Shown here piece after piece: positions 1-7,639 of a stretch of DNA of 64,000 bases (its first letter is position 1; each line of letters starts with the position of its first letter). The notes under the pieces were generated by a model. It was not told where the DNA came from. It saw only the letters and a program-made list of their open reading frames with translations, and did not search any database. The position numbers were made by a program, and so were the translations under genes. The DNA is from Cupriavidus sp. 2SB (GTDB lineage Bacteria; Pseudomonadota; Gammaproteobacteria; Burkholderiales; Burkholderiaceae), in contig NZ_SCMX01000024.1 in assembly GCF_005503625.1 (NCBI RefSeq), positions 1 through 64,000 of the forward strand, written 5' to 3'.

Positions 1-2
1 GC

Positions 3-506
3 TGGTGGCTGCAGGTGGCGGGCAAGGGCGGCCGCCTGCGCGAGGTCCCGCTGCCGGCGACCCTGATGCGGCAGTTGGCCGAGCACCTGATGACACGGTG
101 CCTGCCCGGTGACCCGCGGCAGGCCGGTGGCGCCGCGTTGCTGGGCGGGGCAACCGATCTGGCCCTCCGTGTGCCGTGGGCCAATCGGCGGACCGTCGAT
201 CCGGCCGCGCCGATTGCGGCGAGCACCTTTCATCGACAGATCAAGGCGTTCTTTCGGGGCTGCGCGCAATCCCTCGCGGTCGCGGATCCACCGGCCGCCC
301 GATGCCTGGAGCGCGCCAGTACCCACTGGCTGCGGCATACCCACGCCTCGCATGCGCTTGCCGCCGGGGTGCCGGTCGAGGTCGTGCAGCAGAACCTCGG
401 GCATCGATCGCTGGCCACCACCACGCGCTATGTGCGCACCGAGGCGGCGGCGCGCCGAGCGGCCATGGCGCATTTTTGGGCCGCGCAGTCTACCCAGCGC
501 CCCTGA
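3..506 (+). CDS. Tyrosine recombinase, C-terminal part (cut by window start)
   Basis: The reading frame is open from the first bases of the window, so the gene starts outside it. The visible part carries the end of a tyrosine recombinase catalytic domain: the beta-hairpin lysine in VAGKGGRL, the HWLRHTH box (H-x-x-R), a GHRSLATTTRY segment with the last histidine and the tyrosine nucleophile. It aligns throughout with the C-terminus of the full-length recombinase at 24141-26321 (WWL-V-GKG, STHW-RHTH-SHALAAG, TTTRYV), so the two are paralogues of one large Burkholderiales integrase family. It probably catalyses integration or excision of an element. The transposition module starts just downstream. 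Confidence 0.9.
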   Translation, partial: WWLQVAGKGGRLREVPLPATLMRQLAEHLMTRCLPGDPRQAGGAALLGGATDLALRVPWANRRTVDPAAPIAASTFHRQIKAFFRGCAQSLAVADPPAARCLERASTHWLRHTHASHALAAGVPVEVVQQNLGHRSLATTTRYVRTEAAARRAAMAHFWAAQSTQRP

Positions 507-777
507 AGCGGTACCACCGCGCGGACGTCAACGCATGTCGCCCGTCACAACGATGGGAGCGGGCGGCCGTTTAGGGCTCGCAAGATGATGGCATGTGGGG
601 TTTATTGCGGCGCAGCGTTTTCCTGCGGCTCTCCTGCCTGTTTCCGGCGCAATAGTGGTGCCGTGCAGTGGTCCAGGTCGACGCGGCGGCGTCCCTGTGG
701 GCGTGCGTTGGGCACTCCGCATGCTCGTGTGAGATTTCATTGCGCGCCGCATGCCGCGCCTGACAAGGCGTACAAGG
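507..777. other. Intergenic stretch, no gene seen
   Basis: This stretch lies between the recombinase stop and the AT-rich repeat region. The short open frames across it on both strands lack ribosome-binding sites and protein-like composition. I see no RNA gene or repeat in it. Confidence 0.5.
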
Positions 778-856
778 TTGTATACGACAGCAGTTTATTT
801 TTTAAAACTATTTGTATCGAAGTTCGGTTTTTGTTTAAAGATTAAAATCGATACAA
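778..856. repeat. AT-rich transposon-end-like repeats
   Basis: The motif TTGTATCGA occurs directly at 812-820 and inverted (TCGATACAA) at 848-856; a related copy TTGTATACG is at 778-786. The stretch is much richer in A and T than its surroundings and lies upstream of a Tn7/Tn5053-like transposition operon. Elements of that class end in TGT and carry several transposase-binding sites near each end, so a boundary near 779 is plausible. No matching opposite end was found, so this is an inference. Confidence 0.4.
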
Positions 857-882
857 CGAAATTACGTTTTACTGTTACGCAC

Positions 883-918
883 AAAAAATCGCCGGCATGG
901 AAATGCCGGCGATTTTTT
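883..918. terminator. Perfect hairpin, likely bidirectional terminator
   Basis: A 16-bp perfect inverted repeat (883-898 and 903-918) has a GGAA loop, a GC-rich core GCCGGC, and A and T runs at its outer ends. It can terminate transcription in both directions and would insulate the transposition operon from upstream genes. Confidence 0.75.
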
Positions 919-1154
919 CTTGCTATCGCAAAAATGAAGCCTAATCTGAATCGAAATTCTGAACGCCTGTGTCGCCGTCGCGAGCTCCACACTCACGACA
1001 CCGATTCCGGCATGCGTGCGACTTGGTCGCCAGCTTCTTCTTACTCAACCGTGACAGGCTCAGTATGGAAGACGGTTCGGCCCAGGTCAAGGGAACTTTT
1101 TCCCCAAAAAAAGGCGACGTTTACGACGTCGCGACCTGGAAAGGAGCCGCCATC

Positions 1155-1700
1155 ATGCCCAGCGAACACGCTCACCGCTCAGCGACAGATCCTTGGGGCA
1201 CCCTGCGATGGGTGCCCACGGACTGGGACCGAAGCGCGGCCCCAGCGTCCAGCTATGTTGGCCATTGGTTTTCGCCCACCATGGGTCGGGGTATGTGGCT
1301 GCGTGGCCGTCCCGCGCTGGATCTGGTAGGACTCTTCGAGGCTATGGCAGTGCTCGGCCTGATCCAGCGTTATCAGGCGCATCCCGGCCGGATTGAATGG
1401 GGCGACACGGTCCACTGCCAGCAATGCCCGGTGACTTTTCTCCTCGAGCGTGTCGAGCGCCCCGACTGTTTGGTCGTGGCGACGCCTCGCCACTGCACTC
1501 GGGAGCTGCCGAATCCACTGGTGCTCGATGATGCCGACCAGACGCGCTTGTTCGATCGGATCCAGGTCCGTGCGGCGCAGATCCTGCCTACCGTGCGCAA
1601 GGCCATGACGCCTTCGCGCGTTGCGCGACTCGGGACCGATCCCACCTTGCAGCCGCTTGCCGAAACCGTGCGGAAAATTGCCCACGCGCTGCTTCCGTAG
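1155..1700 (+). CDS. TnsA-like protein, apparently lacking catalytic residues
   Basis: This protein of 181 residues precedes tniA, the place where heteromeric transposons carry the TnsA endonuclease. The start at 1155 is favoured by an AAGGAG ribosome-binding site 9 bases upstream. The layout resembles TnsA-like proteins: a GHWFSPTMGRGMW segment like their G-x-F-x-S-x-x-MGR signature, then a helix, a region like the YQ-x-QP-x-I strand (RYQAHPGRIEW) and CPVTFLLER where the family has TPDFLVER. By my alignment the nuclease glutamate, aspartate and EVK lysine are all absent, so it would not cut DNA. It may be a structural relic or an unrelated small protein. The alignment was made by eye and is tentative. 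Confidence 0.45.
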   Translation: MPSEHAHRSATDPWGTLRWVPTDWDRSAAPASSYVGHWFSPTMGRGMWLRGRPALDLVGLFEAMAVLGLIQRYQAHPGRIEWGDTVHCQQCPVTFLLERVERPDCLVVATPRHCTRELPNPLVLDDADQTRLFDRIQVRAAQILPTVRKAMTPSRVARLGTDPTLQPLAETVRKIAHALLP

Positions 1701-1889
1701 CCAATACGGCAAACCACTGACGATGCCACCCCGCAGGGGCGTGCGACAGCGGACATTCACCCCAATAATGGCGCCCGATAACGGCAGCACGCCACCTTCT
1801 CGCGTTTGCGGCTAGCGCTCGTGCTCGCATTAGGGGGCGAGATTGAAGCATGTAACGCAGGTACAGCGTCCCTGCATCGGAGACCGTTC

Positions 1890-3851
1890 ATGTCGTCTAC
1901 CCTCAGTCCCGGTTCCCTCTATCACTACCAGGGTCGGCAATACCAGTTGGAGGCGGTACTGGGCGAGTCCGAGTTGTTGGGGCGAGACCTGGAGTCGGGC
2001 GCACGGGCGGTGCATCCGATCGACGCGCATCCCGGATGGGCTCGCCCTGCCACAGGCCGCACGCATCACGCACGACGCGTGGGCGGTGCCGTCCAGCGCA
2101 AGGAGACCTTGCGCGTGCACATGTATCTGAAGGGCGTCGCGCAATGCAATGTCGGCTTCTTGCCCAACGCGGACACGCAACGGGCCATTGACCAGATTGC
2201 CGCCAAGCTTGAGGATCCGTCGCCGCCATCGAACCATACCCTCTACGATTGGGCCCGAAAGTGGTGGAGATCAGGTGGCGTCTCTGAGGGCATCGCTTCA
2301 CGTTCGCACGAGCGCGGTGGTAAGGGAGGCAGCCGCTTGCACCCCGCGTGCGAAGCGTTGATCCAGGCCGAAATCGACAAACTGCTCACGCCACGAGACT
2401 CCAAACTGCGCCAAGAGTCGATAACCGAAGTGCTGGGACGCATCAACGAGCGGATACGGGCCCATAACGCCGAAGGGTTGGCTCTCGGGGTCGAGGCAGA
2501 CTGGCCCCTGGTTTCGTCTGCGACCTTTTATCGGCGATATGCGCTACGCCCCGAGTATGACAAGGTCCGCGCCAAGTACGGAAAGGCTTATGCTGATCGC
2601 TTGTTTCAAATGTCGCAACACGATCCAGCCACGGATCCTGAGCGCGCATTGCAACTGGGTGAGTTGGATCACACGACGCTGAACGTCATCGTGCGCGACG
2701 CGCTGACTGGGGAGCGAATCGGCAGGCCCACACTCACCGCCCTCATATGCGTGACGACGCGGATGGTGCCCGGCTGGCAGATTGGTCTGCGCCCCCCGCG
2801 TACCGACGCGGTTCTGCAGACGCTGCGCCACGCCATGCTGGACAAGACCCCAAAGGATGCGGCGGTCATCGCAGAACTTGGCGTCAATCCATGTCAGGGC
2901 TTGATCGAGTTCTGGCGCACCGATCGTGCCAGCGAGATGAAAACTCCCGAGGTCGAGAAGGCGTGCGATACCCTGCTGATTGCCTACGAGCTTTGTCCCG
3001 CAAGGCGTCCGGAACTCAAGCCCCATATCGAACGGTTCTTCAAGACGGTCAAGGAAACGTTTATAGCTACTCTGCCGGGCGCCACGCTATCGATCCGCAT
3101 CCGAGGCAAGGAGGTCGAGGTTAAGGACACGGGACTCACGCTGGAAGAGCTCCAGCGTGAGTTCGAGCGGTGGTTGAACCGGGTCTATGCGCAGATGCCG
3201 CATGAGGGTCTATACAAGGCGTCGCCGCTCACGGCGTGGCAACGCTGCTGCCGGCTACATCCCCCGCAGCCGGTAGGGGCGGCAGCGGTGATCCACGCAA
3301 CCCGGCCGACCGATCAATACAGCCTGAGCAAGAGTGGGTTGCGGATGTTTGGCAACCAGCGCTACGCTAGCCGTGAGCTCAATACCTGGCGTCATCAGTA
3401 TGGGGCGAAACTGAAGGTAGTCGTGCGGGTGGATACCGAGGATATTGGCCATGTCTGGGTCGAACACCCCGGCACTGGACTCGAATACGAAGTATCCAAT
3501 GTCTGCCCCACCTACGCCAAAGGGGTCACGCTCAAGGCGCACGACCTGGCCCGCAAGTTGAAGCTCTTTCGCAACCGCGATCTGGCGCAGGAGCGTGATG
3601 CCAGCAAGGCGCGTGCCGACCTCGCAGCAGTGCTCGCCGACCTGGCAGCCAGCCCGCGCATGCGCGACAGGCAGCGCGCAGCCGCAGCACGGCCTACGTC
3701 TCCAAAGGCGCACGACGTTCCGCCCTCCGCCGCGTCTACGCGGACCCCGGGGTCGGACGACGTCCCCTTCGATGCGGCCGATCTCGGCGACGAGTTGCAG
3801 ACGGTCGACGGATCGACCAGTCTCTACGATGACGATGTGGGGCCACTATGA
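1890..3851 (+). CDS. tniA: Mu/TnsB-type DDE transposase TniA
   Basis: This is a transposase of 653 residues of the TniA/TnsB/MuA class, which joins element ends to target DNA. The catalytic triad is visible: D260 in ELDHT, D345 in RTDRASE and E381 in KPHIERF. The last two are separated by 35 residues, the canonical DD(35)E spacing. An N-terminal helix-turn-helix region and a C-terminal Mu-like beta-barrel region (around RMFGNQRYASREL) flank the rve domain. The start at 1890 has GGAGA upstream; an in-frame start at 1806 is less likely. Its stop overlaps the tniB start by 4 bases (ATGA), indicating translational coupling. Confidence 0.9.
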   Translation: MSSTLSPGSLYHYQGRQYQLEAVLGESELLGRDLESGARAVHPIDAHPGWARPATGRTHHARRVGGAVQRKETLRVHMYLKGVAQCNVGFLPNADTQRAIDQIAAKLEDPSPPSNHTLYDWARKWWRSGGVSEGIASRSHERGGKGGSRLHPACEALIQAEIDKLLTPRDSKLRQESITEVLGRINERIRAHNAEGLALGVEADWPLVSSATFYRRYALRPEYDKVRAKYGKAYADRLFQMSQHDPATDPERALQLGELDHTTLNVIVRDALTGERIGRPTLTALICVTTRMVPGWQIGLRPPRTDAVLQTLRHAMLDKTPKDAAVIAELGVNPCQGLIEFWRTDRASEMKTPEVEKACDTLLIAYELCPARRPELKPHIERFFKTVKETFIATLPGATLSIRIRGKEVEVKDTGLTLEELQREFERWLNRVYAQMPHEGLYKASPLTAWQRCCRLHPPQPVGAAAVIHATRPTDQYSLSKSGLRMFGNQRYASRELNTWRHQYGAKLKVVVRVDTEDIGHVWVEHPGTGLEYEVSNVCPTYAKGVTLKAHDLARKLKLFRNRDLAQERDASKARADLAAVLADLAASPRMRDRQRAAAARPTSPKAHDVPPSAASTRTPGSDDVPFDAADLGDELQTVDGSTSLYDDDVGPL

Positions 3852-4813
3852 AGAGACGCGACTATAGTGAGGTCGATGCGGTGAGTCGGGCGATTGACGA
3901 CGTGATCGTGGCCTACCAGCCTTTCACGGATGTGGTAGAAGCGGTCATCCGCTTTGCGGAGTCGCCCATTCAGCGCGGCTTGAAGATTGTCGGCGAGAGC
4001 CGCGTGGGTAAGTCGACGGTGGCCAGTCTGGTCTGTCGGGAACTGAATGCACGCGCGCCCGCAGGTCAAGTATGGGCGTTGGTGATCGAAATTCCCACCA
4101 ATCCGACGGAGAAGACCATTGTCGAATTGCTCCTCTTTGCCCTGGGGAACGAGCGTGCAGATGGCACCGAGGTCAAGCTGTCCACGCAGTTCATCAAAAT
4201 CGCCCGGGAATGCGGGCTCAAGCTGGTGTTGATCGACGAGTTCCACCATTTTGTGGAGGGGCGGGCGGGCGTGACGCACCTGGCGCGCGCGGCGAATTCG
4301 CTCAAACGTCTCATGAATAGCACGAAGCCAGTCTCTTACGTGGTCGTGGGCCTGCACAAGCTGCTGCGCATCACCGCCACGTGCGAACAACTGCGAGGGC
4401 GCCTCACGGCGACCCGAGAGTTGGGGGCGCTCGGCCAGGCGATGCTAGACAACGTGGCAGACGCGAACGTTCGCGACGTGTCGTTCCGGAACTTTCTCAA
4501 CGTGCTGCGGGCCTTGACGCGGGTGTTGCCGTTTCCGAACGCAAGCGAGTTGTATGGCCCTGAGCTGGGCCGACGTATGCTGTCGGCGGCGCAAGGTCGG
4601 CTGGGTTACATCAAACCGTTACTCATCGGTGCTGTCGAGTTGGCTCACCAGCGTGATGAGCGGCTGCTTTCCAGCGAACTGCTCGAGGCGGTATTCACAC
4701 GCGATATCTGGAGTGATGGCGTCGGCAGCAAGAACCCTTTCAACCCGCACTTTAAATTTGAAGACCAACTCGATGGACCGGGGGAACCGTTTGCGCCGGA
4801 TGGCGACTGGTGA
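3848..4813 (+). CDS. tniB: Transposition ATPase TniB (TnsC-like)
   Basis: This AAA+ ATPase of 321 residues is the target-selection or activator partner of TniA. Walker A is GESRVGKST (K55) and Walker B is LVLIDEFHHF. The following segment (LMNSTKPVSYVVVGLHKLLRI) and a sensor-type arginine region fit the TniB/TnsC family. In such systems the ATPase binds target DNA and directs the transposase. It overlaps tniA by 4 bases and is followed by tniQ after 9 bases, so the three form one operon. Confidence 0.9.
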   Translation: MKRRDYSEVDAVSRAIDDVIVAYQPFTDVVEAVIRFAESPIQRGLKIVGESRVGKSTVASLVCRELNARAPAGQVWALVIEIPTNPTEKTIVELLLFALGNERADGTEVKLSTQFIKIARECGLKLVLIDEFHHFVEGRAGVTHLARAANSLKRLMNSTKPVSYVVVGLHKLLRITATCEQLRGRLTATRELGALGQAMLDNVADANVRDVSFRNFLNVLRALTRVLPFPNASELYGPELGRRMLSAAQGRLGYIKPLLIGAVELAHQRDERLLSSELLEAVFTRDIWSDGVGSKNPFNPHFKFEDQLDGPGEPFAPDGDW

Positions 4814-4822
4814 GGATGCAGC

Positions 4823-6181
4823 ATGCAAGCCGTCAATCTTGTCTATGACTTTCCTGTGCAGCCGGATGAAACCGACAGCAGCTTTCGGCAGCGTGTCCGG
4901 GGCGTCCGATCCAGCGCCATATCGATGCCGCCGGGCGAAAGGCACGCAACCAGCTTGGTCGGGGAGGTCGAGTCGCTGAGTGTGGCTTTTCGTGAGCAGA
5001 TGGGGGGGCAGTGTTGCCCACTATGCCTTGCAGAAAAATCATACTGGCGTGCTGAATGGGAGATTCGTGCTGTACGAGCCTGCCTGTTACATGATTGCTA
5101 CCTTACGAGTCATTGTTCGGCCTGCGGGCGTCTGCTTGACTGGCATCGGCGCAACGGGCGTTTCAACTGCCTGTGCGGCATGCCGCTGTTCTGCTGCCGT
5201 CCAGTGGCCGCGTCTGCCGAGGCACTGGCCTTGACGCGCTTTGTACTGGGTGAGCAACAACCCGCCCGGGAGCTGGTAACGTTGGACCTAGAGGGCCGGT
5301 GTCGTTTGGTGCGTGTACTCGGTATGGCGCGGCGCTCGATGCAAGGTGTCGTGCAATCGGGCAGCGGTTTAGTGGGGCTTCAATGGGAAGCTATTGCCGA
5401 CGCCGCCGGTGCCGTACTTGGTACGGGTATTGATCCTGTCAAGTTCCTGTTCTGTCAATTCGCTACCGCTCTGGATCCCGATGGTGGCGAAACCCACCGT
5501 GCGGTGGCATCGGAATTGTTTCGGATCATCGAACGCGAGGTTTCCACTCGACTTGCTCAGCGGGTCCGTCACTGGAGTGCCTATCCCGATGGGTTTGATG
5601 ATGATGACCGGGTGTACCTTTGCTGGGTGCCGCATATCCTCTGCAGTTACCCGATCGTGAATGAAAAGTTCCTGCGCCGACATCTTGCCATTCCGAGGGA
5701 GCAGGCGTGCCACAAGGCGACACGAGTGCCGCTCCGCCAAGTGCTGGATGTACGAGGTCGCTGTATCGAGCGACTGTCAATCCCCATACTACGCGAACGG
5801 TGGGGCTTGCCGGCAGTTCAAGTTGCAAAGTTGTTGCGGGCATATGGGGTGCGACGACTGTGGGGGCCTCCTTCATTCTCGGCGGCGGATGTCGAGCACC
5901 TGCAGAATCAATTCAAGTGGCACGAAGGCGACGCGCATCCCCAATATTACACATACGACGAGGCGAGAGCGCAGCGAGCTTCGGTTGCACACCTGGACCA
6001 GTTATTGTGTAGTGACGGCGCGCGGAGCAGCGCAGATGTAGTCATCTGGCGCTGCGCCGGAAGATGCCAGTTTCTGGTCACACGGGCTGCCATCATGGCG
6101 GTCGTAGCGGCGCGCAAGCAGCTACGAGTGGAGCGGTTCACCGTCGTAAGAAGCAAGAAGAAAGATCGACCAGTCGCCTGA
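4823..6181 (+). CDS. tniQ: Target-site protein TniQ (TnsD-like)
   Basis: This protein of 452 residues has the TniQ N-terminal zinc region: CPLCLAEKSYWR, then RACLLHDCYLTSHCSACG and a further CLCG. TniQ/TnsD proteins recruit the transposition complex to a DNA or protein target. The C-terminal half (VRLRQVLDVRGRCIE-like region onward) has helix-turn-helix-like segments, which suits sequence-specific targeting by DNA binding rather than by a CRISPR complex; no cas genes are present. It starts 9 bases after tniB. Confidence 0.85.
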   Translation: MQAVNLVYDFPVQPDETDSSFRQRVRGVRSSAISMPPGERHATSLVGEVESLSVAFREQMGGQCCPLCLAEKSYWRAEWEIRAVRACLLHDCYLTSHCSACGRLLDWHRRNGRFNCLCGMPLFCCRPVAASAEALALTRFVLGEQQPARELVTLDLEGRCRLVRVLGMARRSMQGVVQSGSGLVGLQWEAIADAAGAVLGTGIDPVKFLFCQFATALDPDGGETHRAVASELFRIIEREVSTRLAQRVRHWSAYPDGFDDDDRVYLCWVPHILCSYPIVNEKFLRRHLAIPREQACHKATRVPLRQVLDVRGRCIERLSIPILRERWGLPAVQVAKLLRAYGVRRLWGPPSFSAADVEHLQNQFKWHEGDAHPQYYTYDEARAQRASVAHLDQLLCSDGARSSADVVIWRCAGRCQFLVTRAAIMAVVAARKQLRVERFTVVRSKKKDRPVA

Positions 6182-6190
6182 GCGTCGGGG

Positions 6191-6379
6191 ATGCTATCGT
6201 CGTTCGCCAAAGTGCTCGCAGAGATGCCATTCAACGAGGGCCAGATCGTGAGCCACCTCCAACTGCGACTGGCTAGCGTCAAGAAGGAAGCCGGCATCGC
6301 GAACTCGATCGAGGCGAAATGACTGGAAGCACTGTCGGGCGGTCCAGCCGCTATTGCACAACTGGTCAAGGCATCCTAG
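6191..6379 (+). pseudogene. Small ORF after tniQ interrupted by one TGA
   Basis: Ten bases after tniQ an ATG opens a protein-like frame (MLSSFAKVLAEMPFNEGQIV, onward to SIEAK). TGA stops it at 6320-6322, and the same frame continues protein-like (LEALSGGPAAIAQLVKAS) to TAG at 6377. Codon choice is GC-biased like the neighbours. It looks like one gene of about 62 codons broken by a single in-frame stop, or a 43-residue protein followed by chance coding bias. No family is recognised. The 190 bases after it, up to the gajB stop, show nothing further. Confidence 0.4.
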
Positions 6380-6568
6380 ATCCTGAAAGTGCTTCGAGCA
6401 TAGGCCGCTGCTGGATGCCTTACAAATCTGCACATGCTCGCGGATTTCGTCCGTTGAGAAGGTCAAAGTTAGCCTCGATAGACGGCAGCCGCAGCACTGC
6501 GGGCCGGGAAGAAGCCGACGCAATCTGGCATTTTTTATTTTGAGCCGCATTGAAGTTTGAGTCCGCCG

Positions 6569-7639
6569 CTATGGAGTCCAATACGGCAATGCTGACGCGC
6601 CCGCATTGTCCATGACGATGGCCACGCTTTGCGCCGCTCGAGTAACGGCCACGTAAAAACTCGCTGCAGGGACTGGCTCTAGAGTGGATCCCTGGCGCAC
6701 GAAGGCTGTGATGCCGGCCGTCGGAACGATGAGCACACGATCAAACGTTGATCCCTTCGCGACCTTGAAGTTCATGAAATCCAAATCGAACTCCTTGCCG
6801 GATCCTGCCATGCTCCGCAGGCATTGAGGTGCGAATCGCTCCACGTAAGCCCCCACGTGCTTTTTCATGAGGAGGAATACCCCGTCGTGTTCTGTTTGTA
6901 CTTCGTTGCGTGACACGGTCGAAGGAAACGCCCAGTTTGCATCGAAAATCGTGTCTGAAAATTCCGCGATCTTCGGGTGGCACCGCCAAGTTTCCACACT
7001 TTCAGTGATGGTCAACTTCCCGAGTGTCTCTCTCTCTCGGAACCACTTTACCGCTTCGGCATAGGCATACCGCTTATTTTTGGTACCACGGGGGTTCGTG
7101 GCCAGAACTGATTGCCGTATATCGCCGACCATCCGAATCTGAATTGACGAATGCAATAGCGCATCGGCGATCTCCCAGTCATGCGCGCTCAAGTCTTGCA
7201 CCTCGTCAATCAGTATCTCATCGTACAAGCTCTCCAATCGATGTAGTAAGGCGCCTTTGCTGGCACCTAGCAGTTCGTTGGCGAGGCGCCCGAGTTCACA
7301 TGCGTAGGCTGCGCCGCTGCGGTCGAGAAATCGCGACAAGCCTTTCGCGTACCTGTCCGGTCGCCCCTCAAAACTGAACCCCAGAACCCGCGCTCCGGGA
7401 AACTTGAAGGGGAGAAACGGCTTTGCAAAATGTCGTAACAGGAAGGTGAACCATCCCATGACTTCGATGCCCAGGTGATCGCCCGCTCGTTGCCCGAGCC
7501 GGCGTCGGAGTTCCTCCTGATTTGCCTGGGTAAAGGTCAGGACGAGGACGCGGCGCTCCGGAAGAAGCCGTGCGCAATGCTCGACGATACCTTGGGTCTT
7601 CCGCGAGCCAGCAACGGCCAGAGTGAGCTGGTTAGCCAT
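6569..7639 (-). CDS. gajB: UvrD-like helicase of a Gabija-type system (GajB-like)
   Basis: This UvrD/Rep-like DNA helicase of 356 residues lies directly downstream of an OLD-family nuclease and overlaps its end by 8 bases. Visible motifs are an N-terminal nucleotide-binding loop AVAGSRKTQ, Walker B LIDEVQDLS, a glutamine/arginine motif MVGDIRQSV, and the C-terminal motifs AKGSTFDRVLIV and FYVAVTRAAQ. Paired with GajA-like nucleases, such helicases form Gabija anti-phage systems. It is shorter than well-known GajB proteins (near 490 residues), and its P-loop has SRKT where GSGKT or GTGKT is usual. The assignment rests on motifs and gene pairing. Confidence 0.8.
   Translation of the reverse strand: MANQLTLAVAGSRKTQGIVEHCARLLPERRVLVLTFTQANQEELRRRLGQRAGDHLGIEVMGWFTFLLRHFAKPFLPFKFPGARVLGFSFEGRPDRYAKGLSRFLDRSGAAYACELGRLANELLGASKGALLHRLESLYDEILIDEVQDLSAHDWEIADALLHSSIQIRMVGDIRQSVLATNPRGTKNKRYAYAEAVKWFRERETLGKLTITESVETWRCHPKIAEFSDTIFDANWAFPSTVSRNEVQTEHDGVFLLMKKHVGAYVERFAPQCLRSMAGSGKEFDLDFMNFKVAKGSTFDRVLIVPTAGITAFVRQGSTLEPVPAASFYVAVTRAAQSVAIVMDNAGASALPYWTP

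Noticed and set aside
15-506. GTG at 15 as the start of a complete small gene
   Set aside because: The frame is open to the window edge and the upstream codons (WWLQ) match the paralogue, so the gene is cut by the window.
4823-6181. Possible CRISPR-associated transposon because of TniQ
   Set aside because: No Cas5-8 genes or array lie in the window, and this TniQ is long with apparent DNA-binding segments, so ordinary targeting is more likely.
6194-6550. A 118-codon minus-strand frame downstream of tniQ
   Set aside because: No ribosome-binding site or family; the plus-strand frame at 6191-6379 is more protein-like.
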